Assembly: GCA_002794775.1 (NCBI GenBank)
Contig: NBAY01000037.1
Span: forward strand, 393,095-457,094
Reading direction: 5' to 3'
Length of the DNA: 64,000 nt
From: Porodaedalea pini
Lineage: Eukaryota; Basidiomycota; Agaricomycetes; Hymenochaetales; Hymenochaetaceae
In this document: positions 23,133 through 36,458 of the stretch, piece by piece
Layout: every line of letters starts with the position of its first letter
How positions within the stretch are numbered: the first letter of the stretch is position 1
The notes under the pieces: generated by a model
The model's input: the letters and a program-made list of their open reading frames with translations, nothing else
The model's database searches: none
Told to the model about the DNA's origin: nothing
Program-made: the position numbers and the translations under genes

Positions 23133-26100
23133 CCATCGGGGCGACTGACCGAGAAGAACAAGAGACTTCAAATCCGGATTCGCTAAAATATAACCAACCG
23201 TTTGTACAATACGTAGATGCGAACAACGTCGATGGTTTTCCCGATTACGAAGTCTCCACCGGTGTGAACAAGAATGAGGGGTACGAACAGCTGTTCATGA
23301 GAGGAACTGGCGGACGCCAGCTGGACCTTCTCCTAACCGTCGAGCATGAAATAGCTGGTGAGGCGAGAGAGGTAGATGCGCATGCCCTTGTGGATTCGGG
23401 ATGCACGGGATCCTGCATCGACGTCAGGTTTGTCGAGAGGTACGGGTTGGAAACGAAACGCTACATTCGACCCCTCGCGGTGCTGAACGCCGATGGCACG
23501 CACAATGAGGCCGGATTGATCAAGGAGTACGTTGACGTCGAACTCATGATCGGCCGTCATCGGGAGAAGATCGTCCTCGCAGTAACGTCCCTAGCGTCAT
23601 CGAACATCTTCCTGGGGTACGACTGGCTTCGACGTCACAATCCGGAGGTCGACTGGAAAACGGGCTCGATCGAATTCACCCGCTGTCCAGAAGAATGTGC
23701 GATCGAGAGGGAGACGGTGGAGGACCTAGGCGAGGTGAAGAAGGTGGTGGAGCAGATGAGGAGGGTGAGTGAGATGCGAATGGACAAAACGTCCTGGCCC
23801 GCATACCTCAACGACTACGCCGACGTTTTCAGCGAAAAAGGTTTCGAGAAGCTGCCGGAACACCGACCCTGGGACCATGTCATCGACTTGAAGCCCGACT
23901 TCAAACCGAGCGACTGTAAGATCTACCCGCTCACGCCGACTGAGCAGCAGTCACTCAAGGACTTCCTTGATGAGAACCTGAAGTCGGGTCGCATTCAACG
24001 GTCGATATCGCCCATGGCGTCGCCCTTCTTCTTCATTAAGAAGGCCGACAAATCGCTACGCCCCATCCAGGATTACCGTAAGCTCAATGACGGTACGATC
24101 AAGAACAAGTATCCCCTCCCCCTCATTGACGAACTCGTCGACAAGGTCAAGAAAGCGAAATACATCACTAAGCTTGACCTTCGCTGGGGGTACTACAATA
24201 TCCGGATCCGCGAGGGTGACGAATGGAAAGCAGCGTTTCGCACGAACATGGGCCTCTTCGAACCGACGGTCATGTTTTTTGGCCTTTGCAACGCGCCGGC
24301 CACGTTCCAGGCCTTTGTCAACCACATCTTTAAGGACCTAATCTATGCGAACTTGATCATCGTATACCTCGATGACATCCTGATCCTCTCGGAAACCATT
24401 GAGGAGCATATCGACACGTCGAGGCGCGTACTCCAGATCCTCCGAGAGAATGGCCTGTACCTGAAGCCGGAGAAATGCGAGTTTGACGCCAAGGTCGTCA
24501 AATACCTCGGCCACATCATCGGCAATGGAGAGATCAGGGCTGACCCGGCAAAGACGGAGGCGATTGCGAACTGGCCAGTCCCACGGAACCTCAAGGAGCT
24601 GCAACAGTTCCTCGGCATGGGAAACTGGCTGAGACGGTTTATTAAGGACTACAGCAAGGTGGTCCGACCGTTGACGTCGTTAACGGGCAAGAAGGACTGG
24701 GTATGGGAGACCGAACAGCGGGAAGCGTTCGAGGAGCTGAGACGACGTCTCTGCTCACCTCCAGTCCTAGCCATCGCCAATGACGAGGGCCCTTTCCGCA
24801 TAGAAGCGGACTCGTCAAACTTTGCGCTCGGTGGTGTGTTGTTGCAGAAGCAGGAAGGGAAGTGGAGGGTGATCGCCTACAGGTCAGAGGCACTTGAACC
24901 GGCGGAACGAAACTACGAGATCTACGACAAGGAGATGCTCGCGATCGTTTCGGCGCTCAAGGAGTGGCGGCAATACCTCCTTGGCGCTCGCCACAAAATT
25001 GAAATCTGGTCCGACCACGCCAACCTCACCTACTTCAGGTCAGCGCAGAAGCTGAGCTATCGTCAAGCTCGCTGGCGAACCGAACTCGAGGAATTCGACT
25101 TCCACCTCGAACACAAGTCGGGGAAGACAATGGGCAAGGCCGACTTGCTGTCACGCAAGGCGGGCTATGATCAGGGCAAGGATGACAATGACGGCGTCGT
25201 GTTCATCAAGGAGAAATGGCTGAACCGTGGGGTGGTAAGGACGTCGCGTGATGATATGTTGGAACGAGTGAGTGAGGCGCAGAGAGCGCAAGACAAGTCA
25301 GAGAGGCCGACGAATATGGTGAAGGTCGACGGGTTGTGGCGGATGAAAGGCAAGGTGTACGTGCCGTCGACGATGAAGGAAGCGGTATTGCGGGAGTACC
25401 ACGACTCGACCCTGGCAGGACATCCTGGATCGTCGAAGACGGTCGAACTGGTACGTCGAGACTTCTGGTGGGCGTCAATGTTCTCCGATGTCCGAACATA
25501 CGTCCGAGGATGCAACCGTTGCCAACGGACGAAAGCCTTAAGAACGTCGAGGTCGAGACCGCTTCATCCTAACACGATCCCTGAAGGTCCCTGGGAGATC
25601 GTCACGGTCGACCTAATCGGAGAACTCCCGGACTCTAAGGGACACAATGCTATCTGTGTCTTCGTGGACAGATTCTCGAAACAGATGCATGCCATCCCGA
25701 CAACGACGAGACTGTCAGCGGAAGGCATGGCTCAGTTATACCGAGACCACGTCTTCCGCCTCCATGGCCTACCGAAGAAAATCATCCACGACCGAGGCAC
25801 ACAGTTCGATGCATCGATGATGAAGGAGCTATACAAACTCCTACACATCGAAGGCAACCCGTCGACGGCATACCACCCACAAACGGACGGTCAGACGGAA
25901 CACGTCAATCAAGAGCTCGAACAGTACCTCCGGCTCTTCGTCGATCATCGGCAATCGGACTGGAAGGACTGGCTCCCCCTCGCAGAGTTCGCCTACAACA
26001 ACCGCGAACATTCAGCGACAAGGATGTCACCCTTCTACGCAAACACCGGACGTCACCCTATGAGCTTCGACACCGTACGAACTTCCTCTGCCAACATGTC

Positions 26101-26758
26101 GGCGGAAGAATTCGCCAAGCACATCAAGGAGACTCATCGTGTTGCTAAGGACAATCTAGTCAAGGCAACAGAGGACATGAAGCGCTACCATGACCGGACA
26201 GCAGGAGCTTCGGTGGAGTACAAGGCTGGAGACAAAGTCTTCCTTGACGGGCGAAACATCAGTACGGACTCGCCGACAAAGAAACTCGCAGACAAATGGT
26301 ACGGCCCCTTTGACATCGTCGACAAGGTAGGAGCGAGCGCGTACAAGCTCAAACTCCCGAAGCGATGGAAAAAGGTCCACCCTGTCTTCAACGAAGCCCT
26401 GTTGAAACCCGCCGTCGAACCGTCCTTTGAAAGCCAGAAGCAACCGCCGCCACCGCCGCCAGACATCGTCGACAACGAGGAGGAATACGAACTCGAGGAA
26501 GTCTTAGACTCACGTCTGCACCGAGGGAAACTACAGTACCTGGTCAAGTGGGTCGGCTACAATGAACCTACTTGGCAGCCTGAGACGGACTTCGGCGAGA
26601 ACGCGAAAGAGGCAATCACTGAGTTCTACCTCAAACATCCCGGTGCACCTCGAAAACTCGACATCCCTCGTCAACGACTCCGTCCGCTCTTCGTCGACAC
26701 CGAGCCTGACGACCGCGACCATGGTTGGTCGGGACGCCCAACCTTGAAGGGGGGGTAA
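23111..26758 (+). CDS. pol: Pol polyprotein: protease, RT, RNase H, integrase, chromodomain
   Basis: The pol frame is reached by a -1 shift and has no own ATG near its start; a GTG at 23264 is only an in-frame codon. Numbered from 23264: aspartic protease DSG at 44-46; reverse transcriptase with FFIKKADKSLRPIQDYRKLN and catalytic YLDD at 368-371; RNase H with IEADSSNFALGG; integrase with an HHCC zinc domain (His from 713, CNRC), catalytic D783, D843 and E879 (D-x35-E), and a GPF module (KWYGPFDIV); chromodomain about 1075-1126 with YLVKWVGY. The chromodomain should steer integration to marked chromatin. No stop or frameshift interrupts it. The TAA stop directly abuts the 3' LTR, and the last codons form the polypurine tract. 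Confidence 0.93.
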   Translation, partial: FCEWSGVAIGATDREEQETSNPDSLKYNQPFVQYVDANNVDGFPDYEVSTGVNKNEGYEQLFMRGTGGRQLDLLLTVEHEIAGEAREVDAHALVDSGCTGSCIDVRFVERYGLETKRYIRPLAVLNADGTHNEAGLIKEYVDVELMIGRHREKIVLAVTSLASSNIFLGYDWLRRHNPEVDWKTGSIEFTRCPEECAIERETVEDLGEVKKVVEQMRRVSEMRMDKTSWPAYLNDYADVFSEKGFEKLPEHRPWDHVIDLKPDFKPSDCKIYPLTPTEQQSLKDFLDENLKSGRIQRSISPMASPFFFIKKADKSLRPIQDYRKLNDGTIKNKYPLPLIDELVDKVKKAKYITKLDLRWGYYNIRIREGDEWKAAFRTNMGLFEPTVMFFGLCNAPATFQAFVNHIFKDLIYANLIIVYLDDILILSETIEEHIDTSRRVLQILRENGLYLKPEKCEFDAKVVKYLGHIIGNGEIRADPAKTEAIANWPVPRNLKELQQFLGMGNWLRRFIKDYSKVVRPLTSLTGKKDWVWETEQREAFEELRRRLCSPPVLAIANDEGPFRIEADSSNFALGGVLLQKQEGKWRVIAYRSEALEPAERNYEIYDKEMLAIVSALKEWRQYLLGARHKIEIWSDHANLTYFRSAQKLSYRQARWRTELEEFDFHLEHKSGKTMGKADLLSRKAGYDQGKDDNDGVVFIKEKWLNRGVVRTSRDDMLERVSEAQRAQDKSERPTNMVKVDGLWRMKGKVYVPSTMKEAVLREYHDSTLAGHPGSSKTVELVRRDFWWASMFSDVRTYVRGCNRCQRTKALRTSRSRPLHPNTIPEGPWEIVTVDLIGELPDSKGHNAICVFVDRFSKQMHAIPTTTRLSAEGMAQLYRDHVFRLHGLPKKIIHDRGTQFDASMMKELYKLLHIEGNPSTAYHPQTDGQTEHVNQELEQYLRLFVDHRQSDWKDWLPLAEFAYNNREHSATRMSPFYANTGRHPMSFDTVRTSSANMSAEEFAKHIKETHRVAKDNLVKATEDMKRYHDRTAGASVEYKAGDKVFLDGRNISTDSPTKKLADKWYGPFDIVDKVGASAYKLKLPKRWKKVHPVFNEALLKPAVEPSFESQKQPPPPPPDIVDNEEEYELEEVLDSRLHRGKLQYLVKWVGYNEPTWQPETDFGENAKEAITEFYLKHPGAPRKLDIPRQRLRPLFVDTEPDDRDHGWSGRPTLKGG
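26746..26755 (+). other. Polypurine tract for plus-strand priming
   Basis: GAAGGGGGGG, three bases (the pol stop codon) before the 3' LTR. Position and composition fit the plus-strand primer of LTR elements. It doubles as coding sequence for the last residues of pol. Confidence 0.75.
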
Positions 26759-27171
26759 TGTTAGAACCTGAACTTTCACCTTTTCCTTTATTTTCCCTTT
26801 TACCATTTCCTTTATTATATTCGTCCTTTTCATTATATTTACCCATCTTACACAATCATTCTAACACTACCTTCATTCGTTCCATTCCCACTCGTTATGT
26901 AATGTTAGGTAATATAGTCTCACGGTCGTCGCTATATAAGGTCTCAGGAATCGCATGAACTCCTTGTTCTGCTTTTCCTCTTACCTCCGCGACGACCTAG
27001 GTGAGACTCGTCCCCCTTGTATTAGTTTAGACTTGTATTAATCCTCTTACCTCCGCGACGACCTAGCCTGAGTAAGCGTGTCCCGAGTCTACGCTCGAGT
27101 ATAGCACGTCCCAGACAACAGTCAGCCGAGGCTTGCCCAGTCCGAGTCGTCTCCCGGGCTCCCGCCTAACA
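26759..27171 (+). repeat. 3' LTR of the Ty3/gypsy element
   Basis: 413 bp; by eye base-for-base the same as the 5' LTR, offset by 5832. TATA box at 26933. Followed by the target duplication GATAC. Confidence 0.95.
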
Positions 27172-27474
27172 GATACACTGTAAACTCAACAACGTCCTTT
27201 GACGGAAACATTCAAAATCAACTGAGGAAGTTTCTTCAACGAAGGTCACAGGATGTTGTTCTCCTCACGTGTTGAATATTAATGGTGCGTGTATCCTCCG
27301 AAACTTCTTCCGGAAAACGGAGAGTCTGTATTTGATTCAAAGATTTGATATCTATTCTTTTGGGTCTTCGAGAAGCTTATGAATAGCGGTTGACTCCTTG
27401 GGGTATAAATTGGAAGTCGTGCACCCTATATTCAGTGACTGCCCAGCCTCGACGCTTAAAAGGTTACCAGCTGA

Positions 27475-28087
27475 AGTCCCGGCGAAGCCGGGACTTCGCT
27501 TCAAATGCAGTGCTTAGATCCATCCCGGCTTTGCCGGGACTTGTTTTTTTAAACGCAATGCTTAGATCCATCCTGGCTTCGCCAGGACTTGTTTTTTTAA
27601 ATGCAATGCTTAGATCCATCCTGGCTTCACCAGGACTTGTTTTTTTAAACGCAATGCTTAGATCCATCCTGGCTTCGCCAGGACTTGTTTTTTTAAATGC
27701 AATGCTTAGATCCATCCTGGCTTCACCAGGACTTGTTTTTTTAAATGCAATGCTTAGATCCATCCTGGCTTCGCCAGGACTTGTTTTTTTAAATGCAATG
27801 CTTAGATCCATCCTGGCTTCGCCAGGACTTGTTTTTTTAAATGTAATGCTTAGATCCATCCTGGCTTCGCCAGGACTTGTTTTTTTAAATGCAATGCTTA
27901 GATCCATCCTGGCTTCACCAGGACTTGTTTTTTTAAATGCAATGCTTAGATCCATCCTGGCTTCGCCAGGACTTGTTTTTTTAAATGCAATGCTTAGATC
28001 CATCCTGGCTTCGCCAGGACTTGTTTTTTTAAATGTAATGCTTAGATCCATCCTGGCTTCGCCAGGACTTGGGTTTAAACACAGTGC
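27475..28087. repeat. 48-bp hairpin minisatellite, 12 copies plus partial ends
   Basis: The landmark GCTTAGATCC recurs at 27512 and then every 48 bp to 28040 (12 copies), with degenerate half-units at both ends. Each unit contains TCCTGGC-TTC-GCCAGGA, a 7-bp stem with a 3-nt loop, followed by a run of seven T on the plus strand. The first copy has TCCCGGC/GCCGGGA instead: both stem arms changed together. Copies with CTTCACC lose one pair. Because 48 is a multiple of three, one frame on each strand stays open across the array (about 240 and 195 codons); I do not regard these as genes. Confidence 0.9.
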
Positions 28088-28120
28088 TCATATTTATTCT
28101 GGCTTTATCTGAGTTCTACA

Positions 28121-28235
28121 GATAATATACAGGTGAGTGTAAGTGATGGCTGAGTCATGTGTAAGCTTTATGCAGCAACTCTCAGCCAAACTGGTGCACA
28201 TGACTTAGCCTTCACTTACACCCACCTGTATTATC
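28121..28235. repeat. Imperfect inverted repeat, about 41-bp arms
   Basis: The left arm begins GATAATATACAGGTGAGTG at 28121 and runs to about 28163. The right arm, read on the minus strand from 28235, begins GATAATACAGGTGGGTG and matches with about five differences and a 2-base gap. The loop is about 30 bp. This could be a MITE remnant or a foldback structure; no target duplication was found. Confidence 0.7.
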
Positions 28236-29346
28236 TTAGTCTGTCTGGAAGAAACTTGAATTTTATTGTGAAATTCTAATTACACTAAAGCCCCACTAAA
28301 TACAATATTGGTTGTCACATTATGTCAGTTGCCCATGTGTAAGGACAGGTGTAGTAAGCTTATGACTAATATGTACAATCTTTTCTTTTGTTCCTGCACA
28401 TTTCTGCTTAACTTGCAACTTCTACAGTTATAGACAGCCATATTGTAGATCTCTCTTCCTCAATGTTTTCTGGAATGATGCTCAGTGCTGTAGGATGAGG
28501 ATCATGTAGGAAATCAATGCTTAAACAAAGATTTCCCTTGCTGACTTTTTCTCTGGAGGCTCTGACTTACTCACTCAGAGTACTGCTTTCAACCTTACAT
28601 TGTACTTCACTGCAATCTTCAGTCTGGCTGCAAGTTATGCTCCTATGTTCTCAGCTTTATGTATCACCTTATTTTTCCTTGGGACATCCATTGGAGTGAG
28701 TCCTAATATAATATAAAGTGTAAGTCTGCCAGAGTGTTCTTACTACAGCTGACATGACACCAACTGTCTGGATGTTGTGTCATGACTTGGAGTACTGAGT
28801 CTACACCACAATACCGAGTCTACACCATGACCATGCCGAGTCTGAGTCTGAGTGCCAAGTCTCATGATTGTGCCAAGTCTGAGCCCAAGTGCCGAGTCTG
28901 GTGAATGTACTGACTCTGAGCCTGAAGACTGACTCTGAGCCCAAAACTTAGTGGCAGCATAGCCTCAGGACCTTCAGAGCAGGGCACATTACATTCTATT
29001 TATGTCCTTTTCATATTCCCTTCACTCCCCAACCCATCTGAAGCTAATGTGAACTTGTCTGATGCTTATATGCACTTGCACTGAGTCAAGTGATCCTTCA
29101 GCATGCAAATGCTGAGTTACATATTCCAAGAGCAATTCTCAATGGATTCCTTTCAGACTAGTACTGTATAGTTCATATTATATAATCCTTTCTATTTGAA
29201 CCCTTTCTAATGCCTTTGTTGCCTCAGTCTATCTGACAGCAACAAAGACTGTTTTGTCCTGTCTGTCTTGTGGGCTCAAGTGTTGGCACTACCTAGGTGC
29301 CTTCCATAAAGGTCCTGTGCTGTCTTATATATGCAAACTATTTTTT
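28236..29346. other. AT-rich, no gene; degenerate GAGTC repeats
   Basis: No coding sequence was recognised. At about 28790-28945 short variants of CCGAGTCTGAG recur many times (a degenerate pentamer/decamer repeat). The rest is AT-rich unique-looking sequence, probably derived from mobile elements. Confidence 0.5.
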
Positions 29347-29628
29347 CATCATCAAGAAAGCTCAAATTAGTTGATGTGATGTGGCAATTTATACACCAAT
29401 ACTCATGGGGAAGATGGCATATTAAATTTCTAATTAGATTTAATTTTTTAATGATTTTTCCAATTTTGTTTGATAGCAAAGTAAGCAATCTATTCATGCA
29501 TCATCAGGAAAGCTCAAATTAGTTGATGTAATGTGGCAATTTATGCACCAATAGTCATGGGGAAGATGGAGTATTAATTTTCTAATTATATTTAATTTTT
29601 TAATGATTTTTCCGATTTTGTTCAAGTG
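29347..29628. repeat. 152-bp direct tandem repeat, two copies
   Basis: The first copy starts CATCATCAAGAAAGCTCAAA at 29347; the second starts CATCATCAGGAAAGCTCAAA at 29499 and covers about 130 bp. They share about 90% by eye, including AATTTTTTAATGATTTTTCC. The tandem arrangement may be a duplicated subterminal region of a transposable element. Confidence 0.75.
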
Positions 29629-30209
29629 AGAAATGGGTTGTTTGAGCTCAAAGTGTTGTGTGTATGCTGCCGCTTTGAGTGATCTGCGGAGTTGCCGCTT
29701 TGGGGGGGTACTGTGAAAAGCGGCAGGGAGAAGGCTGATTAATAGTGACAAATTTTAGTCAGAATTAGTCAGTTTTAGTCAGAATTTGTCAGAATTTGTC
29801 ATATCTGATGGTGGCTGTGGGCAAAAGGGCCTTTGTCGGTTCAATATTAAGATTGCGACTCGGATTCTTCATGCGATCTGATCTTCCTCCGTCCAGGCGC
29901 TAGTGGGTAAAAATTCCGGCGTCATGACAGGACAAAAGTCTCGTTCCCGATGAAAGGGCATCTGTCCTAGGCCTTGTGACTCCAAGGCAGTCGAAAAGAC
30001 ATCAACGGAAGACGCGCTCAAGGACTCAGCCACGTTGTTCTCGGCGAATACGTCGTCTGCCTTGTACGCTGGCGCACCTGCCGACTGCCATGCAAGGCGT
30101 TATTCTGGCGACAAAAACCCGAATGCTTAGTATAAAGCACTCTAGAGACGCTGGTCAATCACTAAGACACAAGCCGTTTCTCGGTCGAAGTTGATCTAAG
30201 ACATTAACG
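29629..30209 (+). promoter_or_regulatory. Upstream region of the xylanase gene, with TATA box
   Basis: A TATAAA box at 30131-30136 lies 74 nt before the xylanase ATG at 30210. Upstream, around 29690-29735, GCCGCTTT and AAAGCGGC arms form a hairpin, and 29755-29810 carries short TTTTAGTCAGAATT repeats; both belong to the AT-rich repeat block rather than to the promoter. No XlnR or CreA site was securely identified. Confidence 0.5.
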
Positions 30210-32110
<1,901 letters not shown>

Positions 32111-33019
32111 TATCATCGAGCTCAGAATCATGCTTTGCTATCACTCTCTGAGTTTCTTTCCTCTGCTTCATGGGTTTTTATTGGAGTATAGGGCTAAAGT
32201 CTTACGAGCAATTGCTATTCGCTTTAAGGTGCTTGTTCCTTCCACGTCAGTCGGCCCTGACTTCTGCCCGTTGGAAACTATCTGGCGACGCCAAGCTGGT
32301 ATCCTCGTTCATCAATCATGAGTTGTAGGCATTCGCCTCAAAAGCGGCATTTTCTCGGTCCACTTGTTTAGAGGAAATCCGGATTTTCATCCGGTGTCTG
32401 AATGTGGCTCACGACGGCTTATCTCTTCAGGTCTAGGCTTCCCCAGCAGGTCATGGGCAAGAGCAAGTCCGGCTAAACCCTATGCGCCGTCTTGAGGCCT
32501 CATGCGTGTTCTCGCAGCTGCTGCCTCTCGGTTAGATTCAACCCCAAAATCGCAAATTACCACCGGTACACAAATTAAGGCCTCCAATTCTCTATCACTG
32601 TATCAGAGCGGTGTCTATCTCTGCTCGCCTTGGCAGACAGCTAATCTTATGGACGTTTCCGAAATTATTTACGGTCTAAAACTGGCATGACCACTAGCCA
32701 CGTGCTGATATTCAGATCGTCCGCCTGCACGTACAAGGCTTGCTACTGCTAGTGTGGGTGCTTTTATGACACTTCCAGACGATCGACATGTGCGGCTCAG
32801 TGCTTGCCTTCGGGCCGTTACCAGTACTAGTACTCTTCGTGCTGAGCTGTCCTCGACTCATCACCCCTCACAATCATTAGACAAGTCCATGAATCCTGCG
32901 ATATTCATCCGTTGCTGGTACCTTCATATGCTGTCTAGTGGACTATAAACTACGGACTATCATGTGTTGAACAGTAGATTATCCAACGCAGCCCGAATAC
33001 CACGCGCAAGTGTACAACG
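32111..33019. other. Intergenic between the two GH10 copies
   Basis: No supported gene. Contains the 3' region of the intact xylanase and the former upstream region of the decayed copy. Short open frames show no motif. Confidence 0.5.
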
Positions 33020-34785
<1,766 letters not shown>

Positions 34786-35028
34786 AGTTTCGCAAAAAGT
34801 TTTCTGTTGCTATACTTAAGAGGAATAAAGTGTATTTTGAATGGTCCACTCAGCGTTGTAGAGGAATATAACAAGTAATTATGACTTGTGGGATGAACGA
34901 AGTATCTCAGCTTACGTACTCAGTATTGCTGACAGTCAAATGTTGAGCCGCTTGAGCACATGACATCGTCACGTCTGTCTTCTCCGTTCACGTTCTTTTT
35001 CCCATTGACACTGCACTCGACTGGCACG

Positions 35029-35683
35029 ATGCGTCTAACCTTATCCCGGTCAGCAAAATCTGTGTCGAAAAGACCTTTGAATTTGCGTAAAGCAAGTGCG
35101 ACCTTGTTGCCTCCGATTCCGTCAGTGTTTCATGGCTCAATTCATATGCGCGGTTTTATAAAAATTGAGGACTGTTTCTGATTTTCAGGCTCTATCGAGG
35201 CATTCTTCGTGTTCACCGTTTCTTACCGATTGAGATGCGGAGATTGGGGGATGAATACGTGAAATCGGGTGGGTTCTAAACTGCCGACCGGTCTCTCGAG
35301 CGTATCTTGAACTTTCGTGCAGAGTTCAGACGACATAAAGGGATAGACAACCCATTGCATATTATTGGCTTTCTGTCGCAGTGGAAGTTGTATCTGGACG
35401 AAATACCGAAAGGCAAGGAGGCTGGCGCGCAATGGACAGGAAGGAAACTCGACCCAACTGTGTTCGAAAAGGTGCGGACTTTCCCTGTGTTTCTGAGCGT
35501 CAAGGTTTGACTAATAACGTATATAATATCCAGATGTCAAATGAGCAGATCGGCCAACTGTTTGAGCTGATGCACGCGACTAAGGGGATCTGGAAGAATC
35601 CTGCAGAACTGGAGGCCCAGGCGAAAGCGGAAGAGGCACGGGCTGGATCGGACAGCGCGGATAGTGCCCAGAATAAACGATAA
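35029..35683 (+). CDS. SDHAF3: Succinate dehydrogenase assembly factor 3 (ACN9 family, LYR protein)
   Basis: Mitochondrial matrix chaperone that helps mature the iron-sulphur subunit of complex II. Exons 35029-35120, 35189-35268, 35323-35471 and 35534-35683 give 156 residues. A basic N-terminus (mitochondrial targeting type) is followed by LLPPIPLYR with the LYR tripeptide formed across the first intron, [16 protein letters not shown], and a middle helix [16 protein letters not shown], all typical of the family. The C-terminal tail is acidic/Ala-rich. An in-frame ATG at 34960 would add 23 residues; I preferred 35029 because it gives the usual family N-terminus. Confidence 0.88.
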
Positions 35684-36458
35684 TTGTTACTCATGTATGT
35701 CTGTGAGTCTCCTTCTGTGTACGTGATGTGGTTCACTTGCTCGACAATATCTGAGGGCTTGTTGTCATTAGCCTACTCACTGCGCCGCATCGATGTTTTA
35801 CATGGATCATCCAGATTCCGAAGGCAAGGCTTCCAGTTGTCACTGGACGATCAACATCTAGTAGCTCCTGGGCTCTCGTCTACCGCCAGGGGAGCCCTCA
35901 CATGTCGATATACGATGTCTTCTTGTTCTCGATCGGTGGCCATAATCGTGCTCTAGAACATATTGCCCTGTCTCACGCTACAGGAGTTGGTCAATTGCCG
36001 ATCGTTAAGTTCTGTCAACCAACTCTCGCCGCAGCGGCTCCGATGAGCTGATCCGGGCGCGACCGATGCCTCGATGAACTCGACGCGGAGTAAGATCCCA
36101 GATGACAATCAAGGTCTGAGATTGCTTATTCATAGTTGGAGTGAGAGTTGGATGCTCGTTATGATGTACGGAAATCGTGATTATTCACTTTTCCATTGGC
36201 TGGCGGAGTGACTATGTCGTGTGGGGTGCATCGGTATACGTGGGTCAACGTGACCGGATGGAGGATAAGATATCGAGATGAAGCAGATCGCGGAAGCAAT
36301 GGATGTGCGGAGAGCGGGTCAGCCGGCCTAATGAGGCACCGTTCTCAGAACCATGGGAGTATAAATCACTCTGGACTAACATTCAATGGGCGTCTGAGAC
36401 ATCATCTCTCTCGACTTCCCAGTCACCCTCAATTACTACCTCAGTATCTGAATCCACC
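35684..36458. other. Intergenic, no supported gene
   Basis: Between SDHAF3 and cyanase, both on the plus strand. No coding motif seen; contains the SDHAF3 3' region and the cyanase promoter. Confidence 0.5.

Larger units (their letters stand above)
20927..27171 (+). mobile_element. Complete Ty3/gypsy chromovirus LTR retrotransposon
   Basis: A 6245-bp element bounded by two 413-bp LTRs (TGTTAG...CTAACA) that look identical by eye, and flanked by a perfect 5-bp target duplication GATAC at 20922-20926 and 27172-27176. Order: LTR, primer site, 700-nt leader, gag with a zinc knuckle, a -1 shift into pol (protease, reverse transcriptase, RNase H, integrase, chromodomain), polypurine tract, LTR. 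Protease-RT-RH-IN order and the C-terminal chromodomain define a chromovirus (Metaviridae family of fungi and plants). Both reading frames are undamaged, so insertion is probably recent and the copy may be active. It sits in a gene-free stretch and interrupts no recognised gene. Confidence 0.95.

Noticed and set aside
23264..23266. GTG as an independent start for pol
   Set aside because: The pol frame is open further upstream and overlaps gag with a slippery heptamer, so a fusion is more likely.
27475..28087. Resemblance to a CRISPR array
   Set aside because: Units are contiguous with no unique spacers, and the genome is eukaryotic.
27390..28112. 240-codon plus frame and 195-codon minus frame over the minisatellite
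   Set aside because: Both exist only because the 48-bp unit is a multiple of three; they have no unique sequence, promoter or domain.
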